Shown: one piece after another, positions 34,715 through 47,745 of the stretch
Layout of the letters: every line of letters begins with the position of its first letter
Numbering within the stretch: the first letter of the stretch is position 1
Assembly: GCA_009760885.1 (NCBI GenBank)
Contig: CM019713.1
Span: 82,770,631 to 82,834,630 of the forward strand
Direction of reading: 5' to 3'
Length of the DNA stretch: 64,000 nt
DNA from: Achatina immaculata
Lineage: Eukaryota; Mollusca; Gastropoda; Stylommatophora; Achatinidae
Made by a program: the position numbers and the translations under genes
Notes under the pieces: model-generated
Databases searched by the model: none
The model's input: only the letters and a program-made list of their open reading frames with translations
What the model was told of the DNA's origin: nothing

Positions 34715-34935
34715 CTCTGTATGTGAGTGTATATATATGTATGTATATCCATTCATACATACATATATAATATCACTACATGTATCCAAACGTACATACG
34801 TTACATACATGCATATAAACATACAAACACTTAGTAATTTATATATATGTATATATATATCTGTGTATATGTATATGTATATATATATATCAAATAAATA
34901 TACATACACATTTATAGGTACACTTATACACATAT
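34555..34935. repeat. GACA, (TA)n and ATAC-type microsatellites
   Basis: GACA run at 34558-34580, a TA/TG block at 34650-34715, then ATACATAC-like repeats to 34935. The overlapping ORFs rich in Tyr/Ile/His are artefacts. Confidence 0.9.
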
Positions 34936-35089
34936 TTATACTTACATAAATTCTTATAACGTTAACTGATTGTTGTAGAGAAATTATTTTCCGATTATAG
35001 AGTAAAACATTCCGATTGAACGCTTGGAATAAAATAACTACCGTATGTACTATACTTTCCCCTGTCCATCTGTGAAAACATTAATACAG

Positions 35090-35092
35090 ATA
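35090..35092 (+). CDS. 3-nt microexon ATA (type C)
   Basis: ATTAATACAG | ATA | GTAAGTAAAT. Phase-1 codon: C+AT, His. Downstream CTAATCACAAAATATAAAAA and TAACATCCGGTATG are shared in diverged form with the unit at 47884. Confidence 0.6.
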
Positions 35093-35277
35093 GTAAGTAA
35101 ATCTAATCACAAAATATAAAAATGTGAGTGATGTGTGTTAAAAATATATAGTAACATCCGGTATGTTAACTTTTACTATAGTACTATTTTGAGAACTAAT
35201 ACGCATCCTATATTACACAAATATTGCCAGCATAATTGTCCGAAATTGAAATAAAAGTTACAGAAGATTTTTTTATT

Positions 35278-35350
35278 TTTGCTGTTACTACTCTGTTACT
35301 TAATGTTACTGCTCTGTTACTTAATGTTACTGCTCTGTTACTTAATGCTT
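35278..35350. repeat. 21-bp minisatellite after type C microexon
   Basis: Copies of CTCTGTTACTTAATGTTACTG, followed by TTAATGTGTAATGACTTTA. A related repeat follows the type C microexon at 59213. Confidence 0.85.
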
Positions 35351-35669
35351 CTTTAATGTTAATGTGTAATGACTTTATTTGGTGAATAATTAAGTGGAGA
35401 TTTTGATGTGTTTTGTAGTTCATATCGTAATTTATAATACAGTTACAAAAACTCTATAAGGTTGGATACCCATCCAAGAGAATGGATGAATCAACGGATG
35501 AATAGATGGATGCATGAATGAACAGATGGATGGAAGATAAGAAGAATGGATGAATAGAATAGTGGATTAATGAATAGATGAATGGTGAGTGTACTCATTG
35601 ATGGTTGTCTGGATAGAAAAGCACACATAATGTATAAACAGAATAGTAACACATAATTGGACAGGCAGA

Positions 35670-35672
35670 TGT

Positions 35673-35716
<44 letters not shown>

Positions 35717-35717
35717 G

Positions 35718-35814
<97 letters not shown>

Positions 35815-35815
35815 C
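35670..35815. repeat. (GATA)n array, CR1 tail
   Basis: About 36 GATA units directly abutting the antisense CR1 3' end (ATCTTTATTTCGAAAG). Read in the LINE's sense this is AATAAAGAT followed by (CTAT)n. Confidence 0.95.
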
Positions 35816-36300
35816 TTTATTTCGAAAGTGTTAAGAATTGGACACGCATGCCCGTCTGACATTCTGCCCTTTATCATACATCTTTCACTCTATTCCAGAC
35901 ATTCTACAAATATGCTGTTCATGTAACAAAGATAATTAACATTGAAGCTGAGGACATAAAATAAAATATAACATTTACGTTTCGCTCTTAAACATTAACT
36001 CAGTACAGAAGTAACTACATACATATATAAATGACTATCTACTAAACAAAATTTTCGGGGCTATTCAGAAAACAATTAATTGTATTCGGTGTCTGTAAGA
36101 GCAGTTTAAGATAACTTTGAAGTTTTATAATTCATGGAGGCATGTAGTCGACATCAAATAGATACTGGGAAAGCTTGAAGTTGTAGGAAGGAGTATAATT
36201 TATATTTTTTATACAGGATAAGAGGATATTCCAAAGATGAGCAGCAGAATAACTAAAGCTTTTCTTGTAAAGATCAAGTCTAGGTTTTGGAAGACATATG
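35816..36300 (-). mobile_element. CR1-like LINE 3' fragment
   Basis: The antisense 3' UTR (TTAAGAATTGGACACGCATG then CCCGTCTGACATTCTGCCC) recurs at 36455, 53145, 56785 and 58905. Then comes a short RT C-terminus (GATGAGCAGCAGAATAACTA). Confidence 0.8.
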
Positions 36301-36310
36301 TTGTTCAAAT

Positions 36311-36452
<142 letters not shown>

Positions 36453-38097
36453 TTTTCAAAACGTTAAGAATTTGGCATGCAGGCCCGTCTAACATTCTGC
36501 CCTTCATCACACAGCTTTAGCTCAGTCACAGTCATTCAGAGTTTATTAATGAGTATTAATAATAAAAAAGACAGACTTAAATGATTACATAAATAAATAA
36601 TAAACTTATCTCTTGTCCATATACTCCACACTTTGATTTATGCAACCGCATGAAATAAACTTGCATTCTTACATTCATTCAAAACTAAAATTTATAGAAA
36701 CCTATTAAAAATTACAACAATCAAGCCATACTTTAAACTACTTTAGTCTATGCTTAGGGAAAGGGGGGGGGGGCATATAGTCCATATCACACAGATACTA
36801 ACAAAGTTTAAAGTTATAAGAACGAATATTACATATACGTTTTACGTGAATTGGTAGGGCATTCCAAAAGTGAGCAGCTGAATAAGATAAGCTTTTTTTA
36901 AACATGTCAAGCCTTGGTTTTGGGAGAATACAATTGCTTAAGCGTTGACTGTGTTTTGGGTTGGATTTGAACAACGACCACAGATAGGGTGGAGCAGTGT
37001 GCGATATAATTTTATGAATTAACTTGGCCTTGTTGAAAAGAAATCTCTTCTTGAGGGGTAGAATATCAAGATGTTTGTCCTTATTTGTAATACGTGCTGC
37101 ATGTTTGTTATCATAAGCTTTACTGCTCGCTTTTGAAGTGAGTAAAGTCGTTTCACGTTTGACATGGAATAACTATTCCAGACTGTGGAGCAGTAGTCAA
37201 GTGTGTTTGTATCTGTGATATGTAGTATATTTTTCTGGTATCTATGTCAAGAAAATGTTTAATTTTAGTAAATTGGTAAACTTTATGTGCAAATAGTTTG
37301 GTTAAATTGTCCACATGATGATTCCAGCTGAGGTGGTGGTCAATCACGAGACCTAGAGTTTTATGTTCACTAACATTCTCTATCTGTTAAGTTCCAGCAT
37401 GGAGCTGTAGTGTTGTTGTTGGTGCATTTGTTAAGTTCTATCTAATGAGCCTGGATTGTGTTTTGCTGGTGTTTATGAGCATTATGTTGTTGTTGCTCCA
37501 GTTAATTAGAGACTTTTCATTTCAATTTGAAGAGTTGACTCAAGGTTAATACAGTCATTGTCACTAGTGTAAACAGATAAGAGGTCACAAGATGATTGTT
37601 TTAGATGAAGTGGAAGATCAATGATGTAGATGGCAAACAGTAGAGGACCAAGAATATACCATTCAGGAGCACCATTATCACCCACAGATGAACTTGACTA
37701 AGAGTTTTTGAGGGACACTACCTGTTGTCTGTTGGAAAGAAAAGATAATAAAACTTTTCAAGTCAGGGTGTAATCTGTAAGTCTTAAGCTTTCTAACTAA
37801 GATTTCATAATCTATCGTGTCAAATGCTCGTTTAAAGTCAACAAAGACAGCGCCACATAATTTATCATCGTTTAATTAGATAACCAACATTCTGTCATTT
37901 TTGTGAGAGCTATATGACAGGAATGTGTCGGCTTAAAACCTGACTGGCACACAGCAATCAAATCATTTTCTTCCATGTGTTTTAAGGCTGTTTTATGTAT
38001 GTGTTTTTTCTATGAGTTTTGACAGAGTTGATAGAATGGAAAATGGCCTATAGCTTAAGGGATTTTTCTCTGAACCAGATTTGAAAAGAGGATATGC
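36453..38097 (-). mobile_element. CR1-like LINE fragment, left part
   Basis: Antisense RT C-terminal half. It aligns with the better copy at 54000-55350 (LDHHLSWN..HVDNLTKLFAHKVYQ at 37153-37347; GACAGCGCCACATAATTTAT at 37848). Many stops. Interrupted at 38097 by a mariner and continued at 40611-40740. Confidence 0.85.
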
Positions 38098-40610
38098 AAG
38101 GTCCGACAATTAAGTAATGAGACTGATATTTATGGCCAAGACATAAATGTCGCCTATGAATCAACGCATGGAATCCACAGAGGCAACTTTCAATCTATGA
38201 TCTGGTAACTTTTGATCGCCGCCCAATACGCAGACGACAAACAGGCCTCTATTTGTTGACCTACTTAGAGTTCCATTGATACGTAAACAGCATGGAGCAA
38301 AAAGCTAACATTAAATTCTGTTTAAAACTCGGAAAAAGTGCCATTGAGACAGTTGAATTGATGTGACAAGTTTATGGGGATAATTTTTTATCTCGTGCAC
38401 AGATATTCAAGTGGTATTCACGATTCAAAAGTAGAGTGGAAACGATTGCAAATGGAACTAGACATAGACACCCAATTTCTGTTCTTAATGATGAACTCAT
38501 TGCAAAAGTCAGAGAACGGATACAAGAAGATCGTTGTTTGACTGTGAGAATGATGGCAGAAGAATTTGGTGTTAACCGGGAGATTATTTGTAAAATTTTA
38601 GTGGAAGATTTGTGCAAGAAAAAAGTTGCTTGTCAGTTTCTACCATATGCGTTGTTTGATGACCAAAAACATCAGAGTGTTGAGTACGCAAAGACATCAT
38701 CAAAATGTGTCGCAGAAATAAACATTTCTTAAATTTGATTGTTGTAGAGGATGAAACATGGATTTTCCGCTATGATCCCACATCTAAACGCCAAAGTGAT
38801 CAGTGGAAGTCATCATCATCACCACAAGGAACAAAATTCGTCTTCAAAAGTCGAAAGTGAGGACAATGTTGGTGTGCTTCTACGACAGCAAAGGAGTTAT
38901 TCACGAAGAATTTATTCCAGAGGGACAGACTCTGTTGTCTCCGCCAAAGGTTAAATAAGTATTTTGAAACGCCTATTGAAAGGATTCTCCGAGTCCGACC
39001 CGAGTATTCAACACATGGCAGTTTTTTCCTTCTCCATGGTAATGCACCGGCTCACCAGGCAGTAGTTGTACAGGAATCTTTGGCCCAAAAACAAGTGTGT
39101 GTTCTCAACCATCCAATAATAAAGGTAGATAGAGGTGTATGGTGTAGTTTTACAAAGTGGCAGAGGGAGTGAGTAAAGTGAGAAAAAAACGAATAGAAAG
39201 TATGAGAATGTATAAATGAAAAACATACAAAATCCGATATTTCGGCGTGAGCCTTTTTCGAGGATTACATAACAAACGAGACATAAAAAACGAATAATTA
39301 AACGGGAAACTTATCTCAATGTGACATCATCCAACAAAAAGGAACACAGAAATTCCTGTCCACTAGACGAGACATAGAGACCACGCAAGGCCAGACAAAG
39401 AATAAGCCGATAGAGCCAGTCGTAAAGAAGAGGCGGAAAAAGGGGGTGGAAGGGCAATAGATACATGGAAGCCGTTAGAGAAGAAGAGAATGTGGCGATA
39501 GCTAGGTGAGCTAGGAGAAAGAAACAAGAAAGTAGAATGTAAATCACAGGGAAAAAAGGTGGAAAACTAAAGAAGTTAAAGGAAACTGAAGACATTGTTA
39601 ATGACAGCTGGGTAGAGACAGCCAGCCTGGAAAATAAGGCGCTGTTCTAGGACCACCCTAGATCGTACGTCAGTAGAACAAGAGGGGATCGCGCTAACAG
39701 AAATGTCCTGTTTTCCCCTGTGGTTGCTAAGGCTAAAATATTTAGCCACAGGGGTCCAGGCCCTCTTAGAAACATCGTTAAATGTTAGCGAAAACGATCT
39801 CCTAAGCGTAAACCGGTCTCCCCAGTGTACTTCATACTGTAACGTCTGCACATAATGGCATAAATAACATTGCTTGAAGTGTAGGTGAACACCCTCCTGA
39901 ACTGATAACGCGGACTTAGGGAAGGAGATCTGGCTAGCCTCAACCCGTTTGTTGTTGAGGGTAGACAGATGTGTCTATTATCCTTCCCCACCTCCACGTC
40001 TTCCTCCGTTTCCCCCTTTCCGCCTCTTCTTTACGACTGGCTCTATCGGATTATTTTTTGTGTGGCTCGCGTGGTCTCTATGTCTCGTCTATGTGCTCCC
40101 TTCTGTTGGAGGATGCCACATTAAGATACGTTTTCCATTTAGTTGTTCGTTTTTTGTCTCGTTTGTTATGTAATCCTCGAAAAAGGCTTACGCCGAAATA
40201 TTGCATTTTGTATGTTTTTCATTTATACATTCTCATACTTTTTATTCGTTTTTCACTTTACTCACTCCCTCCCTCACTTTGTAAAACTGCACCATACACC
40301 TCCATCTATCTTTATTATTTGAACCAGTTTCACTGCAGTCGCTATCCCCTTTCTCAACCATCCACCTTATCCCAGATTTGTCTCCATGTGACTATTTTCT
40401 ATTCCCAAAATGAAAGTTACCATTGAAAGGACGCTTCTTTGACGGTGCTGATGACATCCAAAGGGCCGTAACATCCAGTTTACGGGTCATACCAACAGAA
40501 GAACTGCAGAGGTCGTTCCAGAGATCATGCCATTCGCTGTATCAAAGCACAAGGGGGTTACTTTGAATAAAATACAGGTTACATCTTCATTATTTAGTTG
40601 TCAGAACCTT
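38098..40610 (+). mobile_element. Mariner element, split by a PLE
   Basis: The left end AAGGTCCGACAATTAAGTAA (38098) and the right end, the reverse complement of a matching AAGGTTCTGACAACTAAATA (40591-40610), form TIRs. The transposase begins near 38290 (KANIKFCLKLGKSAIETVEL) and includes RAQIFKWYSRFKSR, DELIAKVRERIQEDRCLTVRM, VVEDETWIFRYDP (first catalytic Asp) and FLLHGNAPAHQ, where the usual HDNAPAH Asp has become Gly. The rest resumes at 40365. Without the insertion it is about 1.27 kb, the normal mariner size. Frameshifted and dead. Confidence 0.9.
39116..40350 (-). mobile_element. Penelope-like element fragment (GIY-YIG) in mariner
   Basis: Minus strand at 39576-39997 encodes the C-terminal endonuclease of a Penelope-like element: NVIYAIMCRRYSMKYTGETG and LRLGDRFR, the GIY-YIG-type core, then SLSNHRGKQDISVSAIPS and a RLIFQAGCLYPAVINN end. 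The termini are a long inverted repeat (about 39116-39290 against 40145-40320, both with the CCTCGAAAAAGGCT motif). TTCTCAACCATCCA is duplicated at 39102-39115 and 40351-40364. The RT is missing. Confidence 0.85.
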
Positions 40611-40740
40611 GTATTTTTTTACTGAGGAAAATGACACCGTGCATGAACTGGTTGTAAATGTCTTTTAGTGTAACTGTAACTATTGGGGCTGAGTAGCGTA
40701 ATATCTTGTTACAAGTCTTGTTGTGTTGTCGTTCTTTAAA
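40611..40740 (-). mobile_element. CR1-like LINE fragment, right part
   Basis: TGAGTAGCGTAATATCTTGT corresponds to AGCATAGCGTAGTATCTTGT at 55443. This is the continuation of 36453-38097 beyond the mariner. Confidence 0.7.
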
Positions 40741-40779
40741 GACAGACAGAAAGACAGACAGACAGACAGACAGAGAGAG

Positions 40780-40859
<80 letters not shown>

Positions 40860-40860
40860 T

Positions 40861-40940
<80 letters not shown>

Positions 40941-40942
40941 TA
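40740..40942. repeat. (GACA)n/(GATA)n array
   Basis: GACA units at 40740-40780, then about 38 GATA units with one GATT. Overlapping YLSI-repeat ORFs are artefacts. Confidence 0.95.
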
Positions 40943-41334
40943 AAAAAACAGACAGGCAGGTATGCAGACAAACAGACAATGAAATAGATAGTAGATATAT
41001 AAAAACATGGAGACAAATATTCATTCATATATGAACACATTCACAGATATATGTATATAGTAAGTATATAATACATTTGTTGGTGGATACATAAGTACCA
41101 AGGGAATTACACGCATGGTAATTTCGTAAGGTGTAATATTCCATAATGCACATTCTTGATCAGAACGAAAGCTTCATTGTTTTTTTTTCATATCAGTATG
41201 TTATTTTTCAATATGATTTGTCAAAACTACCATTTCACTTGAATTCTTTAGTGTTTTCAAGAACCAAAATATATTTACAAGAATAAATGCAATTCTTTTC
41301 AATTTTTCTTATAAAATACATAACACTGAAACAG

Positions 41335-41337
41335 AAA
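41335..41337 (+). CDS. 3-nt microexon AAA (type C)
   Basis: ACACTGAAACAG | AAA | GTAAGTGATT. Strong donor. Phase-1 codon: A+AA, Lys. Confidence 0.55.
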
Positions 41338-41469
41338 GTAAGTGATTTATTTCTAAAAGCATGAAGATGTGGTAATTTAGAGAAGATAATTTATAATTTA
41401 CATATGTTATTTATAATTTTATTATAATTTTTAATATTACAGTTTAGATAATTTGATAGTTTAGAGAAG

Positions 41470-41660
41470 CCGACTTTAAAGGATACATAATGGGAAAAAG
41501 AAAGAGAGGAAGACCAAGGCGAATATGGCTGCAAGACATCGTTGATTATCTGCAAATGGATGCATCAGCAGCAGGGCATCTTGCTTACAACCGAGAGGCC
41601 TACAGGAGAGCTGTTAGGGAGGCAGAGTTCCGCAAAGGAAATGCAAATGACTGACTAACT
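41470..41660 (+). mobile_element. LINE-beta 3' scrap
   Basis: Plus strand: ATAATGGGAAAAAGAAAGAG to GGAAATGCAAATGACTGACT, the beta C-terminus only. Confidence 0.75.
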
Positions 41661-42284
41661 GACAGATGAAGATATGGCCATTTCTCTTGAATAAATGTAG
41701 GCACCAAATATCTTTTAAAAATATTCGTTCTACTGAAAGTTTCACATACTTATCACAGCATATATACGTACGTCACTTTGTAAAACTTGCTGACATATAT
41801 TTTATATAAAACTAGAACTAGTACTGAGGTAACACTTTTACGTTCCCAACTTTTGATTGCTAGCTAATATGTTGATTTTGTACTAATTAAATTATGTAGT
41901 AGTATAATATCTACATCTCTGCAGCACCGGAAAGATAGACAGACAGACAAACAAACAGACAGACAAACATACAAGCACACATGAATAAATAAATACATAC
42001 GTACACAAATATGGATAAATACATGCATACATATTACAAACATTAACACAAAAATTTTTTAATAGACTAACTTAGATCCCGGTAATTTGAACTCTTGATA
42101 AACTCATGCATTCACACACTATAATAAGAAATCGTTCTACAACATTGCTACTCCGAATTAGTGACACAATTATTTCGAAAATTAACTTTTCCTGTTTTCT
42201 GAAGCAGAAAGGACATAATAAGAACATGGAAAATAATATCACCAATCAACATTTTGTGAATATGTTTTCAAACCATTAATACAG

Positions 42285-42287
42285 TTG
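42285..42287 (+). CDS. 3-nt microexon TTG (type C)
   Basis: CATTAATACAG | TTG | GTATGTTTTT, with TTTCACAAAATATA following as in other C units. Phase-1 codon: A+TT, Ile. Confidence 0.55.
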
Positions 42288-42689
42288 GTATGTTTTTATT
42301 TCACAAAATATATAGGTGTAAGCCAGTTTCTATTTAAACAAAGTATATAATTAACATCCTGCAGTAATGCATATTTTTCATACTTTTCATAAGAAATGTA
42401 ACTGCCGCGCTATCTAAAGTATCAGTTACAGAGTAACACACAGACAGGTAGATAGACAGATAAATAGTAATCTGACAAAGAGTAAGTACTAATCATTAAT
42501 TACACTGGTCAACACATATTTTGGTGATACAAATGTTAGACCTGTTTCTGGGTATATTTGACCTGCATATTCCAAGAAACGGCACAAGATTTCCCCTATC
42601 AGCTCTAGTTTTTGAGATACAAAACATACGCCATATACCAATCTTCACTCTGCTCGCCCATAACAAATCAGGATATTTTAATATATATA

Positions 42690-43140
42690 TATCTCTCTCT
42701 CTCTGGACCTTAAGTGCCCAGGGCACATGGGGCTTCCGCAAGGGTTTTCTACAAATGCCTGTCCTTAGCCTTTTTTTCTGCTCTTGCCCAGGTGAGCCCT
42801 CTATTGCTCAACATCCTTTCTGTTGTTCTTCTCCATGTCTCTTTTGGTCTACCCTTACTTCTGTTCCCCTGTGGTGTCCATCTTAGTGCTATTTTTGGTA
42901 GTGAGTTGTCAGTCATTCGGAGCACATGTCCCAACCATCGCCAGCGTCTTTCCTCAATAATTGCTGTCAGTGGCTTCATCTGTATTTCTGCTAATAAGAT
43001 GTTATTTATTATGATGTTTGGCCAAAATATTTTTCTAATTCTTCGTAAACATTTAGTCTGGAAAGAATTCAACTTGTTTTCTATGGTTTTGGTGATTTTC
43101 CAGCATTCACTTCCATAGAGTAGTACACTTAGAATATTTT
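42690..43140 (-). mobile_element. LINE-delta 3' fragment with (GA)n tail
   Basis: A TC run (42688-42704) is the antisense of a GA tail. Minus strand 42749-43072 encodes FQTKCLRRIRKIFWPNII, EERRWRWLGHVLRMTDNSLP and KGRPKETWRRTTERML, the C-terminal region of a LINE RT. Confidence 0.85.
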
Positions 43141-43239
43141 ATTTTATTTTAATATAGTATTTAAATTAATATCTTTTAAGCATGAAGAAAACATTAAAAA
43201 CTAAAAGAAACGTGTACTACATGAAAATCTACTTATTTT

Positions 43240-44735
43240 ATACCAAAAGCAAATGTTTATGATACAAACTTTCCACTCATTCGACACACAAGAAGCTCCT
43301 TTTGTAAGACTTCCTAGCGTGGGATCTGCCAGGACAATCTCACATAAGATTCCAACAATAATCTGCCATCATTTGTGCAGCATCACATCCTCCTTGGTAT
43401 CTGGTTTCTATTGTTTTTATGTCTTGGTGAAATATTTCGCCTTGATCTTTGCTTAAGTCACCAATGTCCTCTGGAAAGTGATGTAAGTAACTGTGAAGAT
43501 AATGGATTTTAACACTCATGTTACAGCCAAGCCTGTTGAAATGAAATATCATTTCTAAGCTGTATGATCAGTATCTTCAGTTTCTCTATGGTAAGTCCAG
43601 GAACCATATTCAATATGTATTCAAGTCTTTATTCAAAGTGTTTACAAATTCTGTTATCAGACCTATCTTTATGTGTAATGATGGCAGTATGATTCTATCT
43701 CGTCCTACCAGAGGTTCCCTGATTACATTGTGTCCTACAACAACCAGTCTTTTCTTACCCAATGTTCATGTTTGTCTCTACTATCACAGAGGCATAAAAC
43801 ACAAGGATACTTTGTGTGGCCACTTTATTGACCAAGAAGAAAATTAACCATTTTCAAGTCTACACAAATCACCCATTAATGTTCTTGTTAATTTATCTTT
43901 TCCATGACTAAAGAGATGGCCTTGTACTCTTCTTTCATCCTGGTGGAATGTTCGGAATAGAGCCATATTTGTTGCGGTTATTTAAAAGAACACATTTCAC
44001 ACTATGTTTTGTCGATGAAAAGACGCCACTCACTTGGGTTATATTCTGAAAGACCAGTATTCTTCAGAAGGCTTCTGGTGTCATTGCAGAAAACTAAGTT
44101 GTCTTCAATAAAGAATGGCAGCAAATCCTTTTCTCTTCTTCGTTAAAATGTAATTGTCGTTCCAGGCTGAATTACATTCTTTTCTTTTAGTCTGGAGGCA
44201 AGCAATTCAGAAGACTCCTTGGAAAGATTTAAGAATTTGTTTGGAATTCACTGTCGCTGTCCCCACTTTCTTAACATTGTTCGACATCAGACACGCAAGA
44301 CTCATTCCCTGAGAGTTGAGGTAGTTCAAGGAAAGGTGGAACAGGTACAAGATCCGAGTACGGAACAAGTCTCCTGGCTGAAGGTAGATCAGGGTAAGAC
44401 AACTTGTCACAATTATATAGATTGATGCATATGATAGTAACAATACAAAAAATAACAGCCATCGTTCGGTTGCCTCCACACCACTGGTACTCGAAATTTC
44501 AGGTAGCTTCTCTTTCCATTTGTCCACTGGCGCAAATGCTCTGTACGTGTTTTGCATACAGTATGAGGAGCCCATAGCTTACCTTGATCTCCAAGCTTGA
44601 CACCAAAATAACCTACATAAGCTCTTTTTACAAACTCAGAAATAGGTTTCCTACTTGCTGTCAGAGTGTACTCCCCACAGATATAGCAAAATACGTCGGG
44701 ATGATTCAAGCAGCTTCGCCTTGAAGTTAGCCATA
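43240..44735 (-). pseudogene. Degraded multicopy gene of unknown function
   Basis: The minus strand holds both ends of one protein. At the N-terminus, FCYICGEYTLTASRKPISEF, then YVGYFGVKLGDQGKLWAPH and a Cys-poor version of the usual C-x2-C pattern (44413-44709). At the C-terminus, MSVKIHYLHSYLHHFPEDIG, EIFHQDIKTIETRYQGG and MADYCWNL (43340-43552). Between them the frame is broken many times (e.g. 44207-44575). I have the impression this family is spread through many invertebrate genomes, as a transposon-associated gene would be, but I cannot name a domain. The two conserved blocks are what I rely on. Confidence 0.6.
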
Positions 44736-44739
44736 ACCT

Positions 44740-45240
44740 CTACGGTGTTCGATATGTAAAGATGAAATGATAAGAATGGGAATATACACACACCTCATAT
44801 ACGAGCACAACTATTATACAGCGCAACTGTTTTAAACAGATCAGGTAGAGAAAACTTTGACATGCAAATTTGTGCAGTCTACGAAAACGATGATTTACCA
44901 TCTGAATTTTTGTGCACATAATTATCTGATAAAACAGAACAAAAGCGATTTTGTCTTTTGAGCTATATGTTTTTATGCTAATGTGCATTATAGGAAAGGA
45001 AGTAGACGAATAGTTGTGAAACAAAGGTCATTATACACCAACAAATGTAGGTAAATAAAATACATAAATTTCCCATTCAAATAAGAAAGCTTGTTATGAC
45101 ATCCTAATTCTACAGAAGAGAGTTGTTAAAGAGCGGACTAAAGCTTTAGTAATTAGCCATATCTAAGAAACTAAACTGAAGCCATATGTCTAACGCCATT
45201 GTCTGAATCAGCGTCCCTAGTAACCGCAGGAACAGGCCTA
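44740..45240. other. No gene seen
   Basis: AT-rich intronic sequence. A 94-codon minus ORF (44740-45024) lacks recognisable features. Confidence 0.5.
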
Positions 45241-45299
45241 AAAGGGAAAGCACCAAGAAAAAAAACTGTTCTTGATGTCGATATTTATTAAATCACCGG

Positions 45300-45695
45300 T
45301 TACTCTCTCTCCCTCTTTCTCTCTCTTCTCCCCTCTCTCTCTTTCTCTCTCTCTCTCTTTCTCTCTTTCTTTTTCTCCACTTTCTTCCTTTCTCTCTCTC
45401 TTTCTCTCTCTCATTCTCTCTCCCTTTCTCTCTCTCATTCTCTCTCTTTCTCTCTTTCTTTCTTCCACTCTTTTCTCGCTCTTTCTCTCTCTCTTTTCTC
45501 TCACTCTCACTCTCTCTTTCTCTCTCTCTCTTTTCTCTCACATTCTTTCTCTCTCTTTCTTTCTCCCTCTTTTCTCTCACTCTCTCTCTCTCTTTTTTCT
45601 CTCTCTTTCTCTCTCTCTCTCACTTTTCTCTCACTTTCTCTCTCTCTCTTTCTCTCTCTTTCTTTCTCTCTCTTTCTTTCTCTCTCTCTCTCCCC
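45300..45695. repeat. Long imperfect CT tract
   Basis: About 400 bp of TCTC/TTTC. It runs into an antisense LINE-delta 3' end, so it probably grew from that element's (GA)n tail. Arg/Glu- and Ser/Leu-repeat ORFs here are artefacts. Confidence 0.95.
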
Positions 45696-45928
45696 CTCTC
45701 TGAACATTAAGTGCCCACGGCACATAGGGCTTCCGCAAGGATTTTCTATAAATGCTTGTCCTTCGCTTTTTTCTGCTCTTGCCCAGGTGAGCCCTCTATT
45801 GCTCAAAATCCTCTCTGTTGTTCTTCTCCATGTCTCCTTTGGTCTACCCTTACTTCTGTTCCCCTGTGGTGTCAGTCTTAGGTCTATTTTTGGTAGTGAG
45901 TCGTCTTCAGTCATCCGGAGCACATAAG
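45696..45928 (-). mobile_element. LINE-delta 3' fragment
   Basis: Antisense RLTPQGNRSKGRPKETWRRT and upstream LRMTEDDSLPKI (45507-45923), aligning with 42710-42920. Confidence 0.85.
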
Positions 45929-45989
45929 ACTGCTGCAGAAACGAAATAAAGGGAAGAGACTTTCAGTGTACGAATAAACTGTTTTCTTC

Positions 45990-46300
45990 AAAATTCATTC
46001 ATTCATTTGCATGTCTCTTGCTGAACTTTGCCTCCCTAACAGCACTCCTGTAGGCCTCTCGATTGTGAGGAAGATGGCCTGCTGTTGCTGCATCCATTTC
46101 CAGATCGTCAACGATGTCTTGCAGCCATCTTCGTCTTGGTCTTCTTCTTTTTCTTTTTCCCATTATGTATCCTTCCAATACGGTCTTCTCTAAATTATCA
46201 TGACGTTTAATGTGTCCAAAATAATTCAGTTTTCTCTCTTTAATCCTCTTCACTAGCCAGCCTTCTTCAGTATTAAGCTCTTGTAGTATAGATATATTCA
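45990..46300 (-). mobile_element. LINE-beta 3' fragment
   Basis: Antisense copy with (TTCA)n tail at 45992-46003 and a 100-codon open frame containing LNYFGHIKRHDNLEKTVLEG and RRRWLQDIVDDLEMD. The best-kept beta C-terminus here. Confidence 0.9.
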
Positions 46301-46467
46301 AGATTACTTCAAAATATTCAAAATTACTTCTGAGAAATAATTTGTCATTTCTTGAAATTCTTTACGTTTTAATTTTTTAATGGTTCCATCATCAAAACTT
46401 TAAAAATAAGTCAATAATGTCTTTAAGGATTTGAAATTTTCCTCTGTTTTCTAAAACATTAATATAG

Positions 46468-46470
46468 TCA
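46468..46470 (+). CDS. 3-nt microexon TCA (type C)
   Basis: CATTAATATAG | TCA | GTAAGTGATT, followed by TTGCACAAAATTTACA. Phase-1 codon: G+TC, Val. Confidence 0.55.
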
Positions 46471-46754
46471 GTAAGTGATTTTTATTGCACAAAATTTACA
46501 GTAGTAACACTTTATTGTTAAAAAAAGTATAGCACAAACATATAGTAATGTTGCTCCAACATTTTGATTTATAAATATCATTACTTCATTTCTCAAACCG
46601 ATATTTACAGAATAATTAGAGAAATACCAGTATCAATATTTTTTCTAAAATTCAATCTCAGAACAATTTCTAGTAAAACATTGAAACTGTTACTATAATG
46701 TTGACGTAAACCGGCTGTAGCATATCTATAACTCTGTAAGAATAAATATGAAAC

Positions 46755-47264
<510 letters not shown>

Positions 47265-47274
47265 GATATTTGAT

Positions 47275-47745
47275 GATATTTATAAAATAAAAATTAAAGC
47301 ATTTCTGTCACTGTAACAAAAATAAAGAAATAGAAAACCAATTAGACCGTTTTGAAAACAACTGCCTAAGGAAAACACTTGGTATAAAGTGAAACGACTT
47401 TTAAGACCAACACAGAGATAAGACGGATGAGTGTACAACAACCTGTCTCACTGGTGATCTGAAGAAGAAGATGGACATATGTCGGTCACGTGATGATAAG
47501 AAACAATCAGAGAATCCTAAAGCGAGACATCAAGTGGAACACAACAGGCCGAAGAAAAAGAGTGCGATCACGTGAAACTTCAAAGAGGACGTTGTTAAGA
47601 GAGGCCAAATTACCAGGCATAAAATCTCTTGATGAGGATGAAAAGTTCGCTGAAGCCAGAAGAACTTGGCGAACTATCATCCGAACCCTACGTGAAGTTT
47701 TACGTCACAGGAAGAAGGTGAGAACAACCAGATCTACAACATAAT
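47275..47745 (+). mobile_element. LINE-alpha-like 3' fragment (segmental copy 1)
   Basis: Plus strand: DRFENNCLRKTLGIK, then MMIRNNQRILKRDIKWNTTG and a RKRVRSRETSKRTLLREAKL C-terminus (47490-47744). Diverged relative to the 53.5-kb copy. The matching copy is at 60575-61030. Confidence 0.8.

Noticed and set aside
41045..41062. Acceptor-donor pair around ATATATGTATATA with GTAAGT
   Set aside because: The enclosed 13 nt would break the frame, and the sequence is low complexity.
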